A stretch of 64,000 nt of DNA from Rhodospirillales bacterium 24-66-33 (GCA_002281855.1 NCHQ01000005.1:124001-188000); one strand, 5' to 3'. Shown: positions 53,079 to 63,276, counted from the stretch's first letter. Translations and numbers: made by a program. Notes: a model not told the origin generated them from the sequence alone.

Positions 53079-53837
53079 CTATATGATGTACCCGCCGCCC
53101 GACGCATCGAGCATGGCGCCGGTGATGAACGAGGCCTCATCCGACAGCAGCCACAGGATCGCGTCTGCAATTTCATGCGCCTCGCCGATCCGCTTGATCG
53201 GAAGCGACGCCGCGACGGCGGCGAGGACTCCCGGCTCGTTGAGGCGTCCCTCCGTCATTTCGGTCATCACCGGGCCGGGGCGGATCGCGTTGACCCGAAT
53301 CCCCTCGGCCGCGACTTCCCGCGCGAAGCCCTTTGTGAAGGCATCGACCGCGCCCTTGGTGGCGGCATAGGCCGACGCGCCGCGGCGTCCGCCGAGAGTC
53401 GCCGCCATCGACGAGACGTTCACGATGGCGCCGCCCTTGCCGCCATGCCGGCTCGACATGCGTCGGGTCGCCTCGCGGCAGCACAGCATCAGGCCGATGA
53501 CGTTCACCGCGAAAAGATTGGTGATCACCTCGCGCTCGTACTCGTCGATCCGGCCGCGGCTGGGGTCGATTCCGGCGCTGTTGACCAGGTGCGTGATGGG
53601 GCCGAGCGCGCGCTCGGCTTCGTCGAACAGGCGGACGATGTCGGCTTCGCGCGCCATGTCGCCGGGCAGGGCGATGGCACGCCCGCCCGCGGCCTCGATG
53701 TCGGCCACCACGGCCTTGGCCTGGGCGTCACGGCTGCGATAGTTGATCGCGACGCGGTAGCCGCGCGCGCCGGCGCGCCGGGCGGTCTCGGCGCCGATGC
53801 CCGAGGCGCCGCCGGTGATCAGGAGGGTTTTGCTCAT
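53079..53837 (-). CDS. short-chain dehydrogenase/reductase, copy 2
   Basis: 252-aa paralog of copy 1, differing at about 54 positions, mostly in the substrate-loop region before the C-terminus (RRSSIEASIPMGRVGTS-type segment in one, EPGVLAAVAASLPIKRIG in the other). The catalytic Ser-Tyr-Lys set and the cofactor loop are the same. The similarity continues into the bases just upstream of the ATG (GGCCGATGGTAT), so the duplicated unit included the start region. Only the ATG at 53837 is supported. Divergent from the alcohol dehydrogenase gene by 42 bp. Confidence 0.93.
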   Translation of the reverse strand: MSKTLLITGGASGIGAETARRAGARGYRVAINYRSRDAQAKAVVADIEAAGGRAIALPGDMAREADIVRLFDEAERALGPITHLVNSAGIDPSRGRIDEYEREVITNLFAVNVIGLMLCCREATRRMSSRHGGKGGAIVNVSSMAATLGGRRGASAYAATKGAVDAFTKGFAREVAAEGIRVNAIRPGPVMTEMTEGRLNEPGVLAAVAASLPIKRIGEAHEIADAILWLLSDEASFITGAMLDASGGGYII

Positions 53838-53879
53838 GGCCCGATGGTATAGTGGCGGCAACGTTTCGGGAGGAAATTC

Positions 53880-54980
53880 ATGAAAGCCGCCGTTCTGTTC
53901 AAGCCCAACGAGCCGCTGCAGGTCGTCGAGTGCGAGCTCGACCCGCCCAAGGCGATGGAAGTGCGCGTCAAGATGAAGGCGTCGGGCGTGTGCCAGAGCG
54001 ACTGGCACATCATGAATGGCGACTGGCCGTCGCCGATGCCGATCGTGCCGGGCCACGAGGCCGCGGGCGAGATCCTCGAATGCGGGCCGGGCGTCACCAC
54101 GGTGAAGCCAGGCGACCATGTGATCTTCTCGTTCCGCCCGCATTGCGGGCGCTGCCGCTACTGCACCCAGGGTCGCACCGTGCTGTGCATCGGCCGCGCC
54201 TCGGTGCCGCCGGGCTCGCAGTATGACGGCACGCTGCGGCTGAAGCACAAGGGCGAGGGCATCAACCAGATGGCCCGCATCGGTACGTTCGCCGAGCAGG
54301 TGGTGGTGCCGGAGGAGATGGTCATCCCGATCCGCAAGGACATGCCGTGGCCGCAGGCGGCGCTGGTCGGCTGCTGCGTGGCGACCGGCGTGGGCGCGGT
54401 GACTCGCCATGCCAAGATCGAGGCGGGCTCGACCGTGCTGGTGATCGGTTGCGGCGGCGTCGGCCTGAACGCCGTGCAGGGCGCCATGCTCTCGGGCGCG
54501 AGCAAAATCATCGCGGCCGACATCCTCGACAACAAGCTCGAGATGGCCAGGACCTTCGGCGCCACCCATACCGTCAACACCGCGACCGACAACGACCCGG
54601 TCAAGAAGGTGAAGGAGATCACCGGTGGCCTCGGCGTCGACTATTCGTTCGACGCGGTGTCGATCGACCGGACGCAGGCGCTGGCCTTCGATGCGCTGGC
54701 GCCGGGCGGCCACGCCGTTGCGGTCGGCATCTCCGCGGCCACCGTGAAGGCGCAGTATTCGCCGATGGCGATGGTGTTCGGCGAGAAGACGATGAGCGGC
54801 ACCTTCTACGGTTCGGTGCGGCCCGATCTCGATTTCCCGGTGCTGGTCGACCACTACATGAACAAGCGCCTGAACATCGACGGCCTGATCAGCCGGACCT
54901 ATCGGCTCGACGAGATCAACGAGGGCTTCAAGCGCATGATGGCGGGCGAGGTCGCGCGCGGCGTCGTGGTGTTCGACTAG
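53880..54980 (+). CDS. zinc-dependent alcohol dehydrogenase
   Basis: 366-aa class III-like medium-chain dehydrogenase. Catalytic zinc ligands Cys38 and His59-Glu60 (GHE), and the structural zinc Cys89, Cys92, Cys95 and Cys103 are present, with the NAD loop IGCGGVGLNAVQ. Oxidises primary alcohols with NAD. GGAGG 7 nt before the ATG. Followed at 17 bp by an acyl-CoA dehydrogenase, so it could supply an aldehyde or acid branch of the same pathway (inference). Confidence 0.95.
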   Translation: MKAAVLFKPNEPLQVVECELDPPKAMEVRVKMKASGVCQSDWHIMNGDWPSPMPIVPGHEAAGEILECGPGVTTVKPGDHVIFSFRPHCGRCRYCTQGRTVLCIGRASVPPGSQYDGTLRLKHKGEGINQMARIGTFAEQVVVPEEMVIPIRKDMPWPQAALVGCCVATGVGAVTRHAKIEAGSTVLVIGCGGVGLNAVQGAMLSGASKIIAADILDNKLEMARTFGATHTVNTATDNDPVKKVKEITGGLGVDYSFDAVSIDRTQALAFDALAPGGHAVAVGISAATVKAQYSPMAMVFGEKTMSGTFYGSVRPDLDFPVLVDHYMNKRLNIDGLISRTYRLDEINEGFKRMMAGEVARGVVVFD

Positions 54981-54997
54981 CCGCTGGCAGCAAGGCG

Positions 54998-56149
54998 ATG
55001 AGCACCCTCGACGAGTTCGGCCTGACGGAAGAGCAGGTCCTGATCCGGCGCAACGTCGCCGAGTTGCTGGCCCGCGTGCTGCCGCCGGAGGAGATCCGGC
55101 GGCTCGACGAGGAGTCGGCGTTCCCGCACGCCGCCTTCGAGGCGCTGGCCGAGGCCGGTTACATGGCGCTGCCCTACGATCCCGCCTATGGCGGCATGGG
55201 CGGCAGCCGCAAGGATCTCGTCGTGCTGGTCGAGGCGCTGGCGCGTCACTATAGCGGCGCCTCGTCGCTCTACCTGCCGACGGTCGTCTATGGCGGCATG
55301 CATCTGCAGCTCACGGCGGGCGAGCACTTGAGGCGGCGCTATCTGCCGGAGATCTGCGCCGGCAGGCTCAAGTCGGCTTTCGCTCTCTCGGAGCCTGACA
55401 CGGGATCGGATGCGTCGGGAATCAAGACGCGCGCGGTGCGCGACGGCAACGGCTATCGCCTCACCGGGCAGAAGCTCTACATCAGCGCCGCCCACGTCGC
55501 CGACTATCTGATGGTGGTGGCCAAAACCGACAGCGAGGCGCGGCACAAGGGCGTGACGCTCTTCTGGGTCGATGCGCGCGCGGCCGGTCTCACCATGAAG
55601 CCGCTGCCGACCCTGGGGCGGCGCACCACGCACGCCAACGAGATCTTCTTCGACGGCGTGTTCGTGCCGGCCGACCATGTGATCGGCGAGGAGAATCGCG
55701 GCTGGTCGGGGCTGATGAAGGGTCTGAACCTCGAGCGGCTCTGTCTCGCGGCGCAGGCCTGCGGCAACATGCATTTCGCCATCGAGTACGCCAAGCGCTT
55801 TGCCCAGGAGCGCGTGCAGTTCGGCCAGCCGATCTCGAAGTTCCAGGCGATCCAGCACAAGTTCGCCGACATGCGCATCGCGCTGCGCACGACCCAGGCG
55901 CTGACCTATCGCCTGGCCGACATGCTCGATGCCGGCCTCGATCCGGTCGAGGAGACGGCGATCGCCAAGATCCAGGGCACCGACGGCGAATTCAAATGCG
56001 CCCACCTCGCCATGGAGATCATGGGCGGCGCCGGCTACACGATGGCGCACGACATCCAGCGCCTGTTCCGCGACGTGCGGGTCGGCTCGATCGGCGGCGG
56101 CACCAACGACATCCAGCGCAACACCATCGCCAAGATGATGGGCCTCTGA
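54998..56149 (+). CDS. acyl-CoA dehydrogenase, isovaleryl-type base position
   Basis: 383-aa acyl-CoA dehydrogenase. The FAD loop LSEPDTGSD and the C-terminal DIQRLFRDVRVGSIGGGTNDIQ are recognisable. Where most members have the catalytic Glu (GEGT) this one has GGGT, but LNLERLCLA carries Glu246 at the helix position used by isovaleryl- and long-chain dehydrogenases. A branched-chain acyl substrate is therefore plausible. ATG at 54998; upstream frame is a shadow of the alcohol dehydrogenase. A small gene of unknown function follows. Confidence 0.93.
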   Translation: MSTLDEFGLTEEQVLIRRNVAELLARVLPPEEIRRLDEESAFPHAAFEALAEAGYMALPYDPAYGGMGGSRKDLVVLVEALARHYSGASSLYLPTVVYGGMHLQLTAGEHLRRRYLPEICAGRLKSAFALSEPDTGSDASGIKTRAVRDGNGYRLTGQKLYISAAHVADYLMVVAKTDSEARHKGVTLFWVDARAAGLTMKPLPTLGRRTTHANEIFFDGVFVPADHVIGEENRGWSGLMKGLNLERLCLAAQACGNMHFAIEYAKRFAQERVQFGQPISKFQAIQHKFADMRIALRTTQALTYRLADMLDAGLDPVEETAIAKIQGTDGEFKCAHLAMEIMGGAGYTMAHDIQRLFRDVRVGSIGGGTNDIQRNTIAKMMGL

Positions 56150-56188
56150 CGTGCGCAAGGCCGGTGGGTTTCCCGGGAGCCTGTCCTA

Positions 56189-56527
56189 GTGCGCAAGATC
56201 GGTGACGCGTCGTTCTTCCGCATCGTCGATCGACTGCTGGAGCCCGGCACGACGCGCGTGCCGCGCACCGCCTGGAGCGTCGAGGGCGTCGAGTGGCAGC
56301 GCGAGCGGCATTCTTACGCCGGCGCCAGCCACGGCTTCACGGTCGAGGTCACCACCGGGCGCAAGACCGGCATCGCGCCGTGGACGATGATCGTGGTGAA
56401 GGAATACTGGCGCTCGGGGCGGGGCGACGAGCTGAAGTCGCATCAGTGGGCGCATATCGAGGCTGGCCGCCGGGCCGACGTCGTGGCCTGGCTCGAGCGG
56501 CAGGAACGCCGTCTGGAAGACGCCTGA
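56189..56527 (+). CDS. small protein of unknown function
   Basis: 112-aa predicted cytosolic protein, GTG start at 56189 with GGGAG upstream. It is rich in Arg, Glu and aromatic residues (SFFRIVDRLLEPG, VEVTTGRKTGIAPWTMIVVKE, HQWAHIEAGRR) with no motif I recognise. It follows the dehydrogenase by 39 bp and may be cotranscribed. The 192 bp after it up to mreB hold no gene; they should contain the promoter of the rod-shape operon. Confidence 0.55.
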   Translation: MRKIGDASFFRIVDRLLEPGTTRVPRTAWSVEGVEWQRERHSYAGASHGFTVEVTTGRKTGIAPWTMIVVKEYWRSGRGDELKSHQWAHIEAGRRADVVAWLERQERRLEDA

Positions 56528-56701
56528 GGCGCAAGCGGCGCGCAACTTTTCAGTCCTTGCGAAGCGCGGACGAGCACAAACAGTGACCATCGCTGCGACC
56601 GTTTGAATCGCCTTGCGAGCCTTGCCCTGCCGGTCTAAACCCGGTCGCACCCTCGGTGCCGGACCTCGGAATGGCGCCAGTATTTCAAGATTTCGCCGTA
56701 A

Positions 56702-57760
<1,059 letters not shown>

Positions 57761-57801
57761 CAGGTCACGCCGCCGCCCGCTTGGGTTAGAATGGGCAGGA
57801 A

Positions 57802-58692
57802 ATGGCGATTCGGGACGACTTCGAGGTAGTCGCGAGCCAAGTGCGCACCGTGGTGCAGCGCTTCGCCCTGGGCCTGCTCGTGATCGTCACCTTCGGTGTC
57901 ATGCTGGTCGGCAAGGCCGACACCGTCCTGGTCGAACATGCAAGGGTTCTCGCGCTCGACATGGTGAGCCCGGTGCTTGAGGCGATTGCCCGGCCGGTCG
58001 CCTATGCCAACCGGGCCATCGCCGATCTTCGTGAATTCGCGTCGCTGCGCGAGGAGAACGCGCGCCTGCGCGAGGAGAATGCCCGGCTGCTGGCCTGGCA
58101 GACGGCGGCGCGGCGGCTGGAGAACGAGAACGTGGGGCTGCGCAGCCTCGCCAGGTTCCGCGAGGGGCCCGAGGCCTCCTTCATCACCGCCCGTCTGGTG
58201 GGCGACAGCGTCAGCGCCTACATGCGCGGCGCACTCCTGAACGTCGGCCGCCGGGTCGGCGTGGCGGCCGGCCAGGCGGTGGTCACCGGCGAGGGACTGG
58301 CCGGGCGCATCGCCGAGGTCGGCGAGAACAGCTCGCGTGTCCTGTTCGTGACCGACGTCAATTCGCGCCTGCCCGTGCTGGTCGAGCGCACCCGCGAGCG
58401 CGCCATCCTGGCCGGCGATAATTCGCCGCGGCTGCGCCTCACCCTGCTGCCGAGCATCGCCGGCGTGCAGACCGGCGACCGCATCATCACCTCGGGCCAT
58501 GGTGGCAGCTTCCCGGTCGGCATACCGGTCGGGGAGGTCGTCGAGGCCACTGACGGCAGCGTCCGCGTCCGGCCCTTCACCGATTTCTCGCGCCTCGAGT
58601 TCGTGCGGGTCGTGGACTACGGCGTGACCGGCCTGGCCGGGACCGGGATGCCGGCACCGGTGGCGGCGCCCCCGGGCGTGCGGGTTCGCTGA
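57802..58692 (+). CDS. mreC: rod-shape protein MreC
   Basis: 296-aa inner-membrane protein with one transmembrane helix (about 24-44), a coiled coil (about 72-112; EENARLREENARLL) and a C-terminal beta-barrel pair (VVTGEGLAGRIAEVGENSSR, GDRIITSGHGGSFP). Links MreB to the wall enzymes and activates PBP2. Stop is 1 bp from mreD. Confidence 0.96.
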   Translation: MAIRDDFEVVASQVRTVVQRFALGLLVIVTFGVMLVGKADTVLVEHARVLALDMVSPVLEAIARPVAYANRAIADLREFASLREENARLREENARLLAWQTAARRLENENVGLRSLARFREGPEASFITARLVGDSVSAYMRGALLNVGRRVGVAAGQAVVTGEGLAGRIAEVGENSSRVLFVTDVNSRLPVLVERTRERAILAGDNSPRLRLTLLPSIAGVQTGDRIITSGHGGSFPVGIPVGEVVEATDGSVRVRPFTDFSRLEFVRVVDYGVTGLAGTGMPAPVAAPPGVRVR

Positions 58693-58693
58693 C

Positions 58694-59266
58694 ATGCGTG
58701 CCGACAGCACCCTCGCCATTCTCGACCGCTGGGGCCGTGCCGCCCTGCCGGGCACGGTCCTGCTGTTCTTCGTGCTGTTGACGCTGGCGCCGCTACGCGC
58801 GCCCTATCTTTCGGATGCGCTGCCGCTGCTGCCGATCCTGGTGGTGTTCCAGTTCAGCCTGGCGACACCCGAGCGCCTGCCGGGGCCGCTTCTGGTGCTG
58901 ATGGGCATCCTGCTCGACCTGCTGTTGGGTGGCCCGGGCGCGCCCGTCGGCATCAGCGCTCTGGGCTTCATCCTGGTGCGCGCCGCCGTCATCGGCAACC
59001 GCCGTTATCTCGTGGGCGTTCCGTTCCTGTTCCAGTGGATCGGCTTCTGCATCCTGTGCTGGGGATACGTCGCGCTGGTCTGGGCCTTCACGACCCTGTG
59101 GATGTGGACGGCCATCGATCCCGTTCCCGCGATGTTGCAGTATATCGTGGTGATCGTGATTTACCCGCTGCTGGCGCCGCTGCTCGCCCGTGTGCGTGCC
59201 CGTGACCCCCTGAATGTGCCCGAGTTGTCGCGCGGCTCGGCGCGGCCCGGCGAGACGTCGACATGA
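58694..59266 (+). CDS. mreD: rod-shape protein MreD
   Basis: 190-aa membrane protein with five or six helices; PERLPGPLLVLMGILLDLLL and GISALGFILVRA are typical of MreD. Couples MreC and the RodA-PBP2 synthase. Its stop TGA overlaps the ATG of a six-codon frame that precedes mrdA. Confidence 0.93.
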   Translation: MRADSTLAILDRWGRAALPGTVLLFFVLLTLAPLRAPYLSDALPLLPILVVFQFSLATPERLPGPLLVLMGILLDLLLGGPGAPVGISALGFILVRAAVIGNRRYLVGVPFLFQWIGFCILCWGYVALVWAFTTLWMWTAIDPVPAMLQYIVVIVIYPLLAPLLARVRARDPLNVPELSRGSARPGETST

Positions 59267-59283
59267 AGCATTTCCGCCCATGA
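59263..59283 (+). other. six-codon reading frame duplicating the mrdA start
   Basis: ATGAAGCATTTCCG at 59263 is repeated as ATGAAACATTTCCG at 59280, 17 bp later. The first copy encodes MKHFRP and stops in TGA that overlaps the mrdA ATG (ATGA); its own ATG overlaps the mreD stop. This gives a chain of two overlapping stop-start junctions and could couple mreD and mrdA translation by reinitiation. Confidence 0.6.
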
Positions 59284-61175
59284 AACATTTCCGAAAGGGT
59301 GACGGCGAACGCAGCGGTCTCTTCACCCGCCGGGCGCTGCTGCTGGGCGGCGCGCAGGCCGTGCTGCTGACCGCGCTGGCCGGCCGCCTCTACCAGCTCC
59401 AGGTCGTCGAGACCGATCGCTTCTCCTCGATGGCCGAGGAAAACCGCGTCAGCATGCGCCTGCTGCCGCCGTCGCGCGGACTGATCTTCGATCGCAGCGG
59501 CTTGCCGCTGGCGGTCAACCGCAACAATTTCCGCGCGATGGCGGCATCGGAGCGCGGGCGCGGCGTCGATGTCCTGGTCGAACGCCTCGACCAGGTCCTG
59601 ACCCTGGGCGATGCCGATAAGACACGCCTGCTGCGCGAGCTGCGCCGCAACCGCAACGCACAGCCCGTCGTGGTGCGCGAGAATCTTGCCTGGGAGGAGG
59701 TCGCCCGCCTCGAATTCAACGCCCCCGACCTGCCCGGCGTGTTCATCGACCTCGGCCAGTCGCGCGACTATCCCGAGGGCGACCTGATGAGCCACATCGT
59801 GGGCTATACCGGCCGCGTCTCCGACGAGGATCTGGCCGGTCGCGACGATCCGGTGCTGCAGCTCGCGACCATGCGGTTCGGCAAGAAGGGCGTCGAGCGC
59901 TCGCTCGAGGACGATCTGCGCGGCCGGGCCGGTGCCGTCCAGGTCGAGGTCAACGCGGTGGGCCGGGTCGTGCGCGAGCTCGAGCGCACCGAGGGCCAGG
60001 CCGGCGCCAATGCGCTGCTCACCATCGATCTCGACATCCAGCGCTTCGCTGCCGAGAAGATGAAGGAGCACCAGAGCGGCTCCGTGGTGGTGCTCGACGT
60101 CGTCACCGGCGACGTGATCGCCATGGTGTCGACGCCCGGCTTCGATCCCTCGACCTTCGCGCGCGGCATCACGCAGGCGGAGTGGCGCGACCTGCTCGAC
60201 AATCCCGAAAGGCCCTTGCACAACAAGGCGATCGCCGGCGTCTATCCGCCGGGCTCGACCTACAAGATGGTGACGGCGCTGGCCGCGCTCGACGCCAAGG
60301 TGATCGACCCCTGGACGCGCTTGCCGTGCGCCGGCTACCTCGAGCTGGGCAAGATCAAATTCCATTGCTGGCTGAAGGGCGGCCACGGCTCGACCAACGT
60401 CTCCGAGGCGATCGCCATGTCGTGCGACTGCTTCTTCTACGAGGCGGCGCGCCGGGCCGGCGTCGATCGCGTGAGCGACATGGCGCAGCGCCTGGGCTTC
60501 GGCAAGGTGAGCGAACTGGGCCTGCCCGGCGAATCGGCCGCCAACCAGCCGACCCGCACCTGGAAGCAGGAGAAGGTCGGCAAGGCCTGGCAGCACGGCG
60601 ACACGTTCAACCTCGGCATCGGCCAGGGCTTCATGACCGCGACGCCGCTGCAGCTCGCCATCATGACAGCGCGCCTCGCCAATGGCGGCTACGAGGTCCA
60701 GCCCAACCTGCTGCTGGCCAAGGCCACGCCGCGCGAGGAGCTGGTGCCGCCGGCGCCGCGCACCAAGCCCAATGCGCCGTCGCTGCGCCTGAACCCGCAG
60801 CATCTCGCCGTGATCCGGCAGGGCATGTCGGACGTGGTCAATACCGGCCATGGCACGGCCAATGCGCTGCGCGCCAAGCAGCCCGAATTCACCTTCGCCG
60901 GCAAGACCGGCACCGCCCAGGTCAAGCGCATCACCGAGCGCGAGCGTGAAATGGGCATCACCCAGGCGTCGCTGCCCTGGCACCTGCGCCACCATGCGCT
61001 CTTCGTCTGCTACGGGCCGGTCGACAATCCGCGCTATGCCTGCGCCGTGATCGTGGAACATGGACAGGCGGGCGGCGCCACCGCGGGGCCGATCGGCCGC
61101 GACGTCCTGATCGAGACGATGAAGCGCGACCCGTCGCGCCGCACCGACCGCTTCAAGAAGATGGCGTCGCGATGA
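59280..61175 (+). CDS. mrdA: peptidoglycan transpeptidase PBP2
   Basis: 631-aa class B penicillin-binding protein. Cytosolic N-terminus and transmembrane helix (about 20-40), dimerisation/pedestal domain, then the transpeptidase with the nucleophile Ser326 in GSTYK, the second motif SCD (about 380) and KTG (about 541; FAGKTGTAQ). Cross-links lateral wall made by RodA. The ATG at 59280 gives MKHFRKGDGERSG; a frame from 59214 is a shadow of mreD. The stop overlaps rodA (ATGA). Confidence 0.96.
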   Translation: MKHFRKGDGERSGLFTRRALLLGGAQAVLLTALAGRLYQLQVVETDRFSSMAEENRVSMRLLPPSRGLIFDRSGLPLAVNRNNFRAMAASERGRGVDVLVERLDQVLTLGDADKTRLLRELRRNRNAQPVVVRENLAWEEVARLEFNAPDLPGVFIDLGQSRDYPEGDLMSHIVGYTGRVSDEDLAGRDDPVLQLATMRFGKKGVERSLEDDLRGRAGAVQVEVNAVGRVVRELERTEGQAGANALLTIDLDIQRFAAEKMKEHQSGSVVVLDVVTGDVIAMVSTPGFDPSTFARGITQAEWRDLLDNPERPLHNKAIAGVYPPGSTYKMVTALAALDAKVIDPWTRLPCAGYLELGKIKFHCWLKGGHGSTNVSEAIAMSCDCFFYEAARRAGVDRVSDMAQRLGFGKVSELGLPGESAANQPTRTWKQEKVGKAWQHGDTFNLGIGQGFMTATPLQLAIMTARLANGGYEVQPNLLLAKATPREELVPPAPRTKPNAPSLRLNPQHLAVIRQGMSDVVNTGHGTANALRAKQPEFTFAGKTGTAQVKRITEREREMGITQASLPWHLRHHALFVCYGPVDNPRYACAVIVEHGQAGGATAGPIGRDVLIETMKRDPSRRTDRFKKMASR

Positions 61176-62326
61176 GTCTCGCCTCGATGGGCAGCGGCCC
61201 GTCGCTCGACGCGCCGGCACCGATCGGCTTCGCCGAGAAGATCTGGCGCATCAACTGGGGCCTCGTGCTGGTGCTGACGGCAATCGCCGGTGTGGGCGTG
61301 CTGGCGCTCTATTCGGCGGCCGGCGGGCGCTTCGAGCCTTGGGCGGCGCGCCATGCGGTGCGTTACGGCTCGGCCCTGGCTCTCATGCTGGTGGTGGCGC
61401 TGGTCCACCCCAAGGTCTGGCTGACGCTCGCCTGGCCGATCTACATCCTCTCCGTGGTGATGCTGGTGGCGGTCGACGTGATCGGCAAGATCGGCATGGG
61501 TGCCCAGCGCTGGCTGGTGATCGGCCCGTTGCAGATCCAGCCCTCGGAGATCGCCAAGGTGGCGGTGATCCTGGTGATCGCCCGCTATTACCACGGGCTG
61601 CGGCGGGAGCAGGCCGGCCAGTTCCTCTACACCCTGCCGCCGCTCGCCATGATCCTGGTGGTGGTCGGCCTCGTGATGGTCCAGCCCGACCTCGGCACGG
61701 CCATGATGGTGCTGATGGGCGGCGGCGCGCTCCTGTTCGTGGCGGGCGTGCGGATCTGGATGTTCCTGGCGGCCGGCATCAGTGCCGTGGCCTGCCTGCC
61801 GATCGCCTGGTCGCTGATGCACGAGTACCAGAAGAAGCGGGTGCTGACCTTCCTCGATCCCGACCGCGATCCCCTGGGGGCCGGCTATCACATCACCCAG
61901 TCCAAGATCGCCATCGGTTCGGGCGGCATGTTCGGCAAGGGTTTCCTGAAGGGCACGCAGTCGTCCCTGAACTTCCTGCCCGAGAAGCAGACCGACTTCA
62001 TCTTCACGACCTTCGTCGAGGAATGGGGCATGGCCGGCGCCCTCGTGCTGCTCGGCCTGTTCGCGCTGGTCGTGGTCTGGGGCTTTTCCATCGCCTTCCG
62101 CAGCCAGCATCATTTCGGCCGCCTGCTGGCGCTCGGCGTCACGGCGATGCTGTTCCTCTACATGTTCATCAACACCGCCATGGTGATGGGGATGCTGCCG
62201 GTCGTCGGCGTGCCGCTGCCGCTGGTCAGCAACGGCGGCACCGCGCTGCTGTCGGTGATGTTCGCATGCGGCCTGCTGATCGGGGTCAATGTCTACCGCG
62301 ATGCGCAACTGCCGAGGACCCGCTAG
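61172..62326 (+). CDS. rodA: peptidoglycan glycosyltransferase RodA
   Basis: 384-aa SEDS-family polymerase with ten predicted helices. RWLVIGPLQIQPSEIAKVAV, the VQPDLGTAMM loop and SQSSLNFLPEKQTDFIFTTF-type segment (GTQSSLNFLPEKQTDFIF) with catalytic Asp in extracellular loop 4 are diagnostic. Forms the elongasome synthase with PBP2. Last gene of the operon; tRNA-Lys begins 97 bp later. Confidence 0.96.
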   Translation: MSLASMGSGPSLDAPAPIGFAEKIWRINWGLVLVLTAIAGVGVLALYSAAGGRFEPWAARHAVRYGSALALMLVVALVHPKVWLTLAWPIYILSVVMLVAVDVIGKIGMGAQRWLVIGPLQIQPSEIAKVAVILVIARYYHGLRREQAGQFLYTLPPLAMILVVVGLVMVQPDLGTAMMVLMGGGALLFVAGVRIWMFLAAGISAVACLPIAWSLMHEYQKKRVLTFLDPDRDPLGAGYHITQSKIAIGSGGMFGKGFLKGTQSSLNFLPEKQTDFIFTTFVEEWGMAGALVLLGLFALVVVWGFSIAFRSQHHFGRLLALGVTAMLFLYMFINTAMVMGMLPVVGVPLPLVSNGGTALLSVMFACGLLIGVNVYRDAQLPRTR

Positions 62327-62422
62327 GCCGATCTGAAAATTCTCTCGAACGAGGCTATCGACAAGGCGGAACAGCCTTGGTATAGCCGCCGCCTTCCGGG
62401 CAATGACCCTGCTAGGCAGTGG

Positions 62423-62498
62423 GGGCGCATAGCTCAGTTGGTAGAGCAGCTGACTCTTAATCAGCTTGTCCCAGGTTCGAGCCCTGGTGCGCCCACCA
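62423..62498 (+). tRNA. tRNA-Lys (anticodon CTT)
   Basis: 76-nt tRNA with an encoded CCA. Acceptor stem GGGCGCA/TGCGCCC, D-arm GCTC-AGTTGGTA-GAGC, anticodon stem GCTGA/TCAGC with loop CTCTTAA (anticodon CTT, Lys), and T-arm CCAGG-TTCGAGC-CCTGG. All helices pair perfectly. Confidence 0.97.
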
Positions 62499-62548
62499 AT
62501 GCCCGTGAGTTCCAAAACAAATCTATCCCTCCCGTTTCCGGGCGCCGC

Positions 62549-63196
62549 TCAGAAGAGCGGCAGGGGATCTGAAGCCGCGCGCCTGGCCTCTGCGGCGGGC
62601 ACGCCGAGAGCGCGCAGGATGGCCTCGGTCACCCGGGTAGCGTGGCCTTTCCGGGCCGTCCCGAGGGCGATGTTGCGCATCCCCTCCATGGAGGCGCCGA
62701 TCACCAGGTCGACCGCCGCGGCCGCATCGTCGACGGTGAACTCGCCCGACCGCAAACCCTTGCGCAACTCTGTCGCCACGAACCCCGTGATCGTCTTGCG
62801 AAAGTCGGGATCGATCGAGGCGACGTCGAGGATGAGCAGCGCCCAGCGCGGCGTGGTCTCGGCAAGCCCGAGATAGCGCCGGCAGCCTGCCGCCATCTGT
62901 TCCGTGGCCGTCTTCAGCTGGGCCCGCCCCGGCGCGCTGCGGGCGCGGATGGTCTCGGCGATCTCGACGGCGACGGCGCTCACGATTTCGGCCTTGCTGC
63001 GGAAATGATTGTAGACGGTGCCGATGGTCACGCCGGCGGCCGCGGCGATTTCCGGCAGGGATGTCGCGGCGACGCCGCGCGCGGAGAAGACCTCGATCGC
63101 CGAGGCGATCAGCAGGCGCCGTGTGCGCTCCCGTTTCGGAAGCCGCGTTCCCGGCGGGGCGGGCTGCAGCAGGTCGGGCAGGGGTTCCAGCTTCAT
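62549..63196 (-). CDS. TetR-family transcriptional regulator
   Basis: 215-aa repressor. The helix-turn-helix lies at about 28-68 (ASAIEVFSARGVAATSLPEI, AGVTIGTVYNHFRSKAEIV); the C-terminal ligand domain has no close hallmark. Divergent from a sulfatase gene by 80 bp, with short inverted segments (ATTGA...TCAAT) in between; it probably regulates that gene. A GCCGCTC-AGAA-GAGCGGC hairpin (62544-62561) overlaps its 3' end and may end transcription from both sides. Confidence 0.92.
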   Translation of the reverse strand: MKLEPLPDLLQPAPPGTRLPKRERTRRLLIASAIEVFSARGVAATSLPEIAAAAGVTIGTVYNHFRSKAEIVSAVAVEIAETIRARSAPGRAQLKTATEQMAAGCRRYLGLAETTPRWALLILDVASIDPDFRKTITGFVATELRKGLRSGEFTVDDAAAAVDLVIGASMEGMRNIALGTARKGHATRVTEAILRALGVPAAEARRAASDPLPLF

Positions 63197-63276
63197 TGAA
63201 TTAATTACACTTGTCGCTCAATTTTGGATGGGTCATACAAATTTCGGGGGAGTGTCTTCCAGTATCGGGCGTTACC

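Noticed and set aside
63197..63276. TetR operator between the regulator and the sulfatase gene
   Set aside because: Only a 5-bp ATTGA/TCAAT inverted pair and an AATTAATT palindrome are visible; too weak to annotate as a site.
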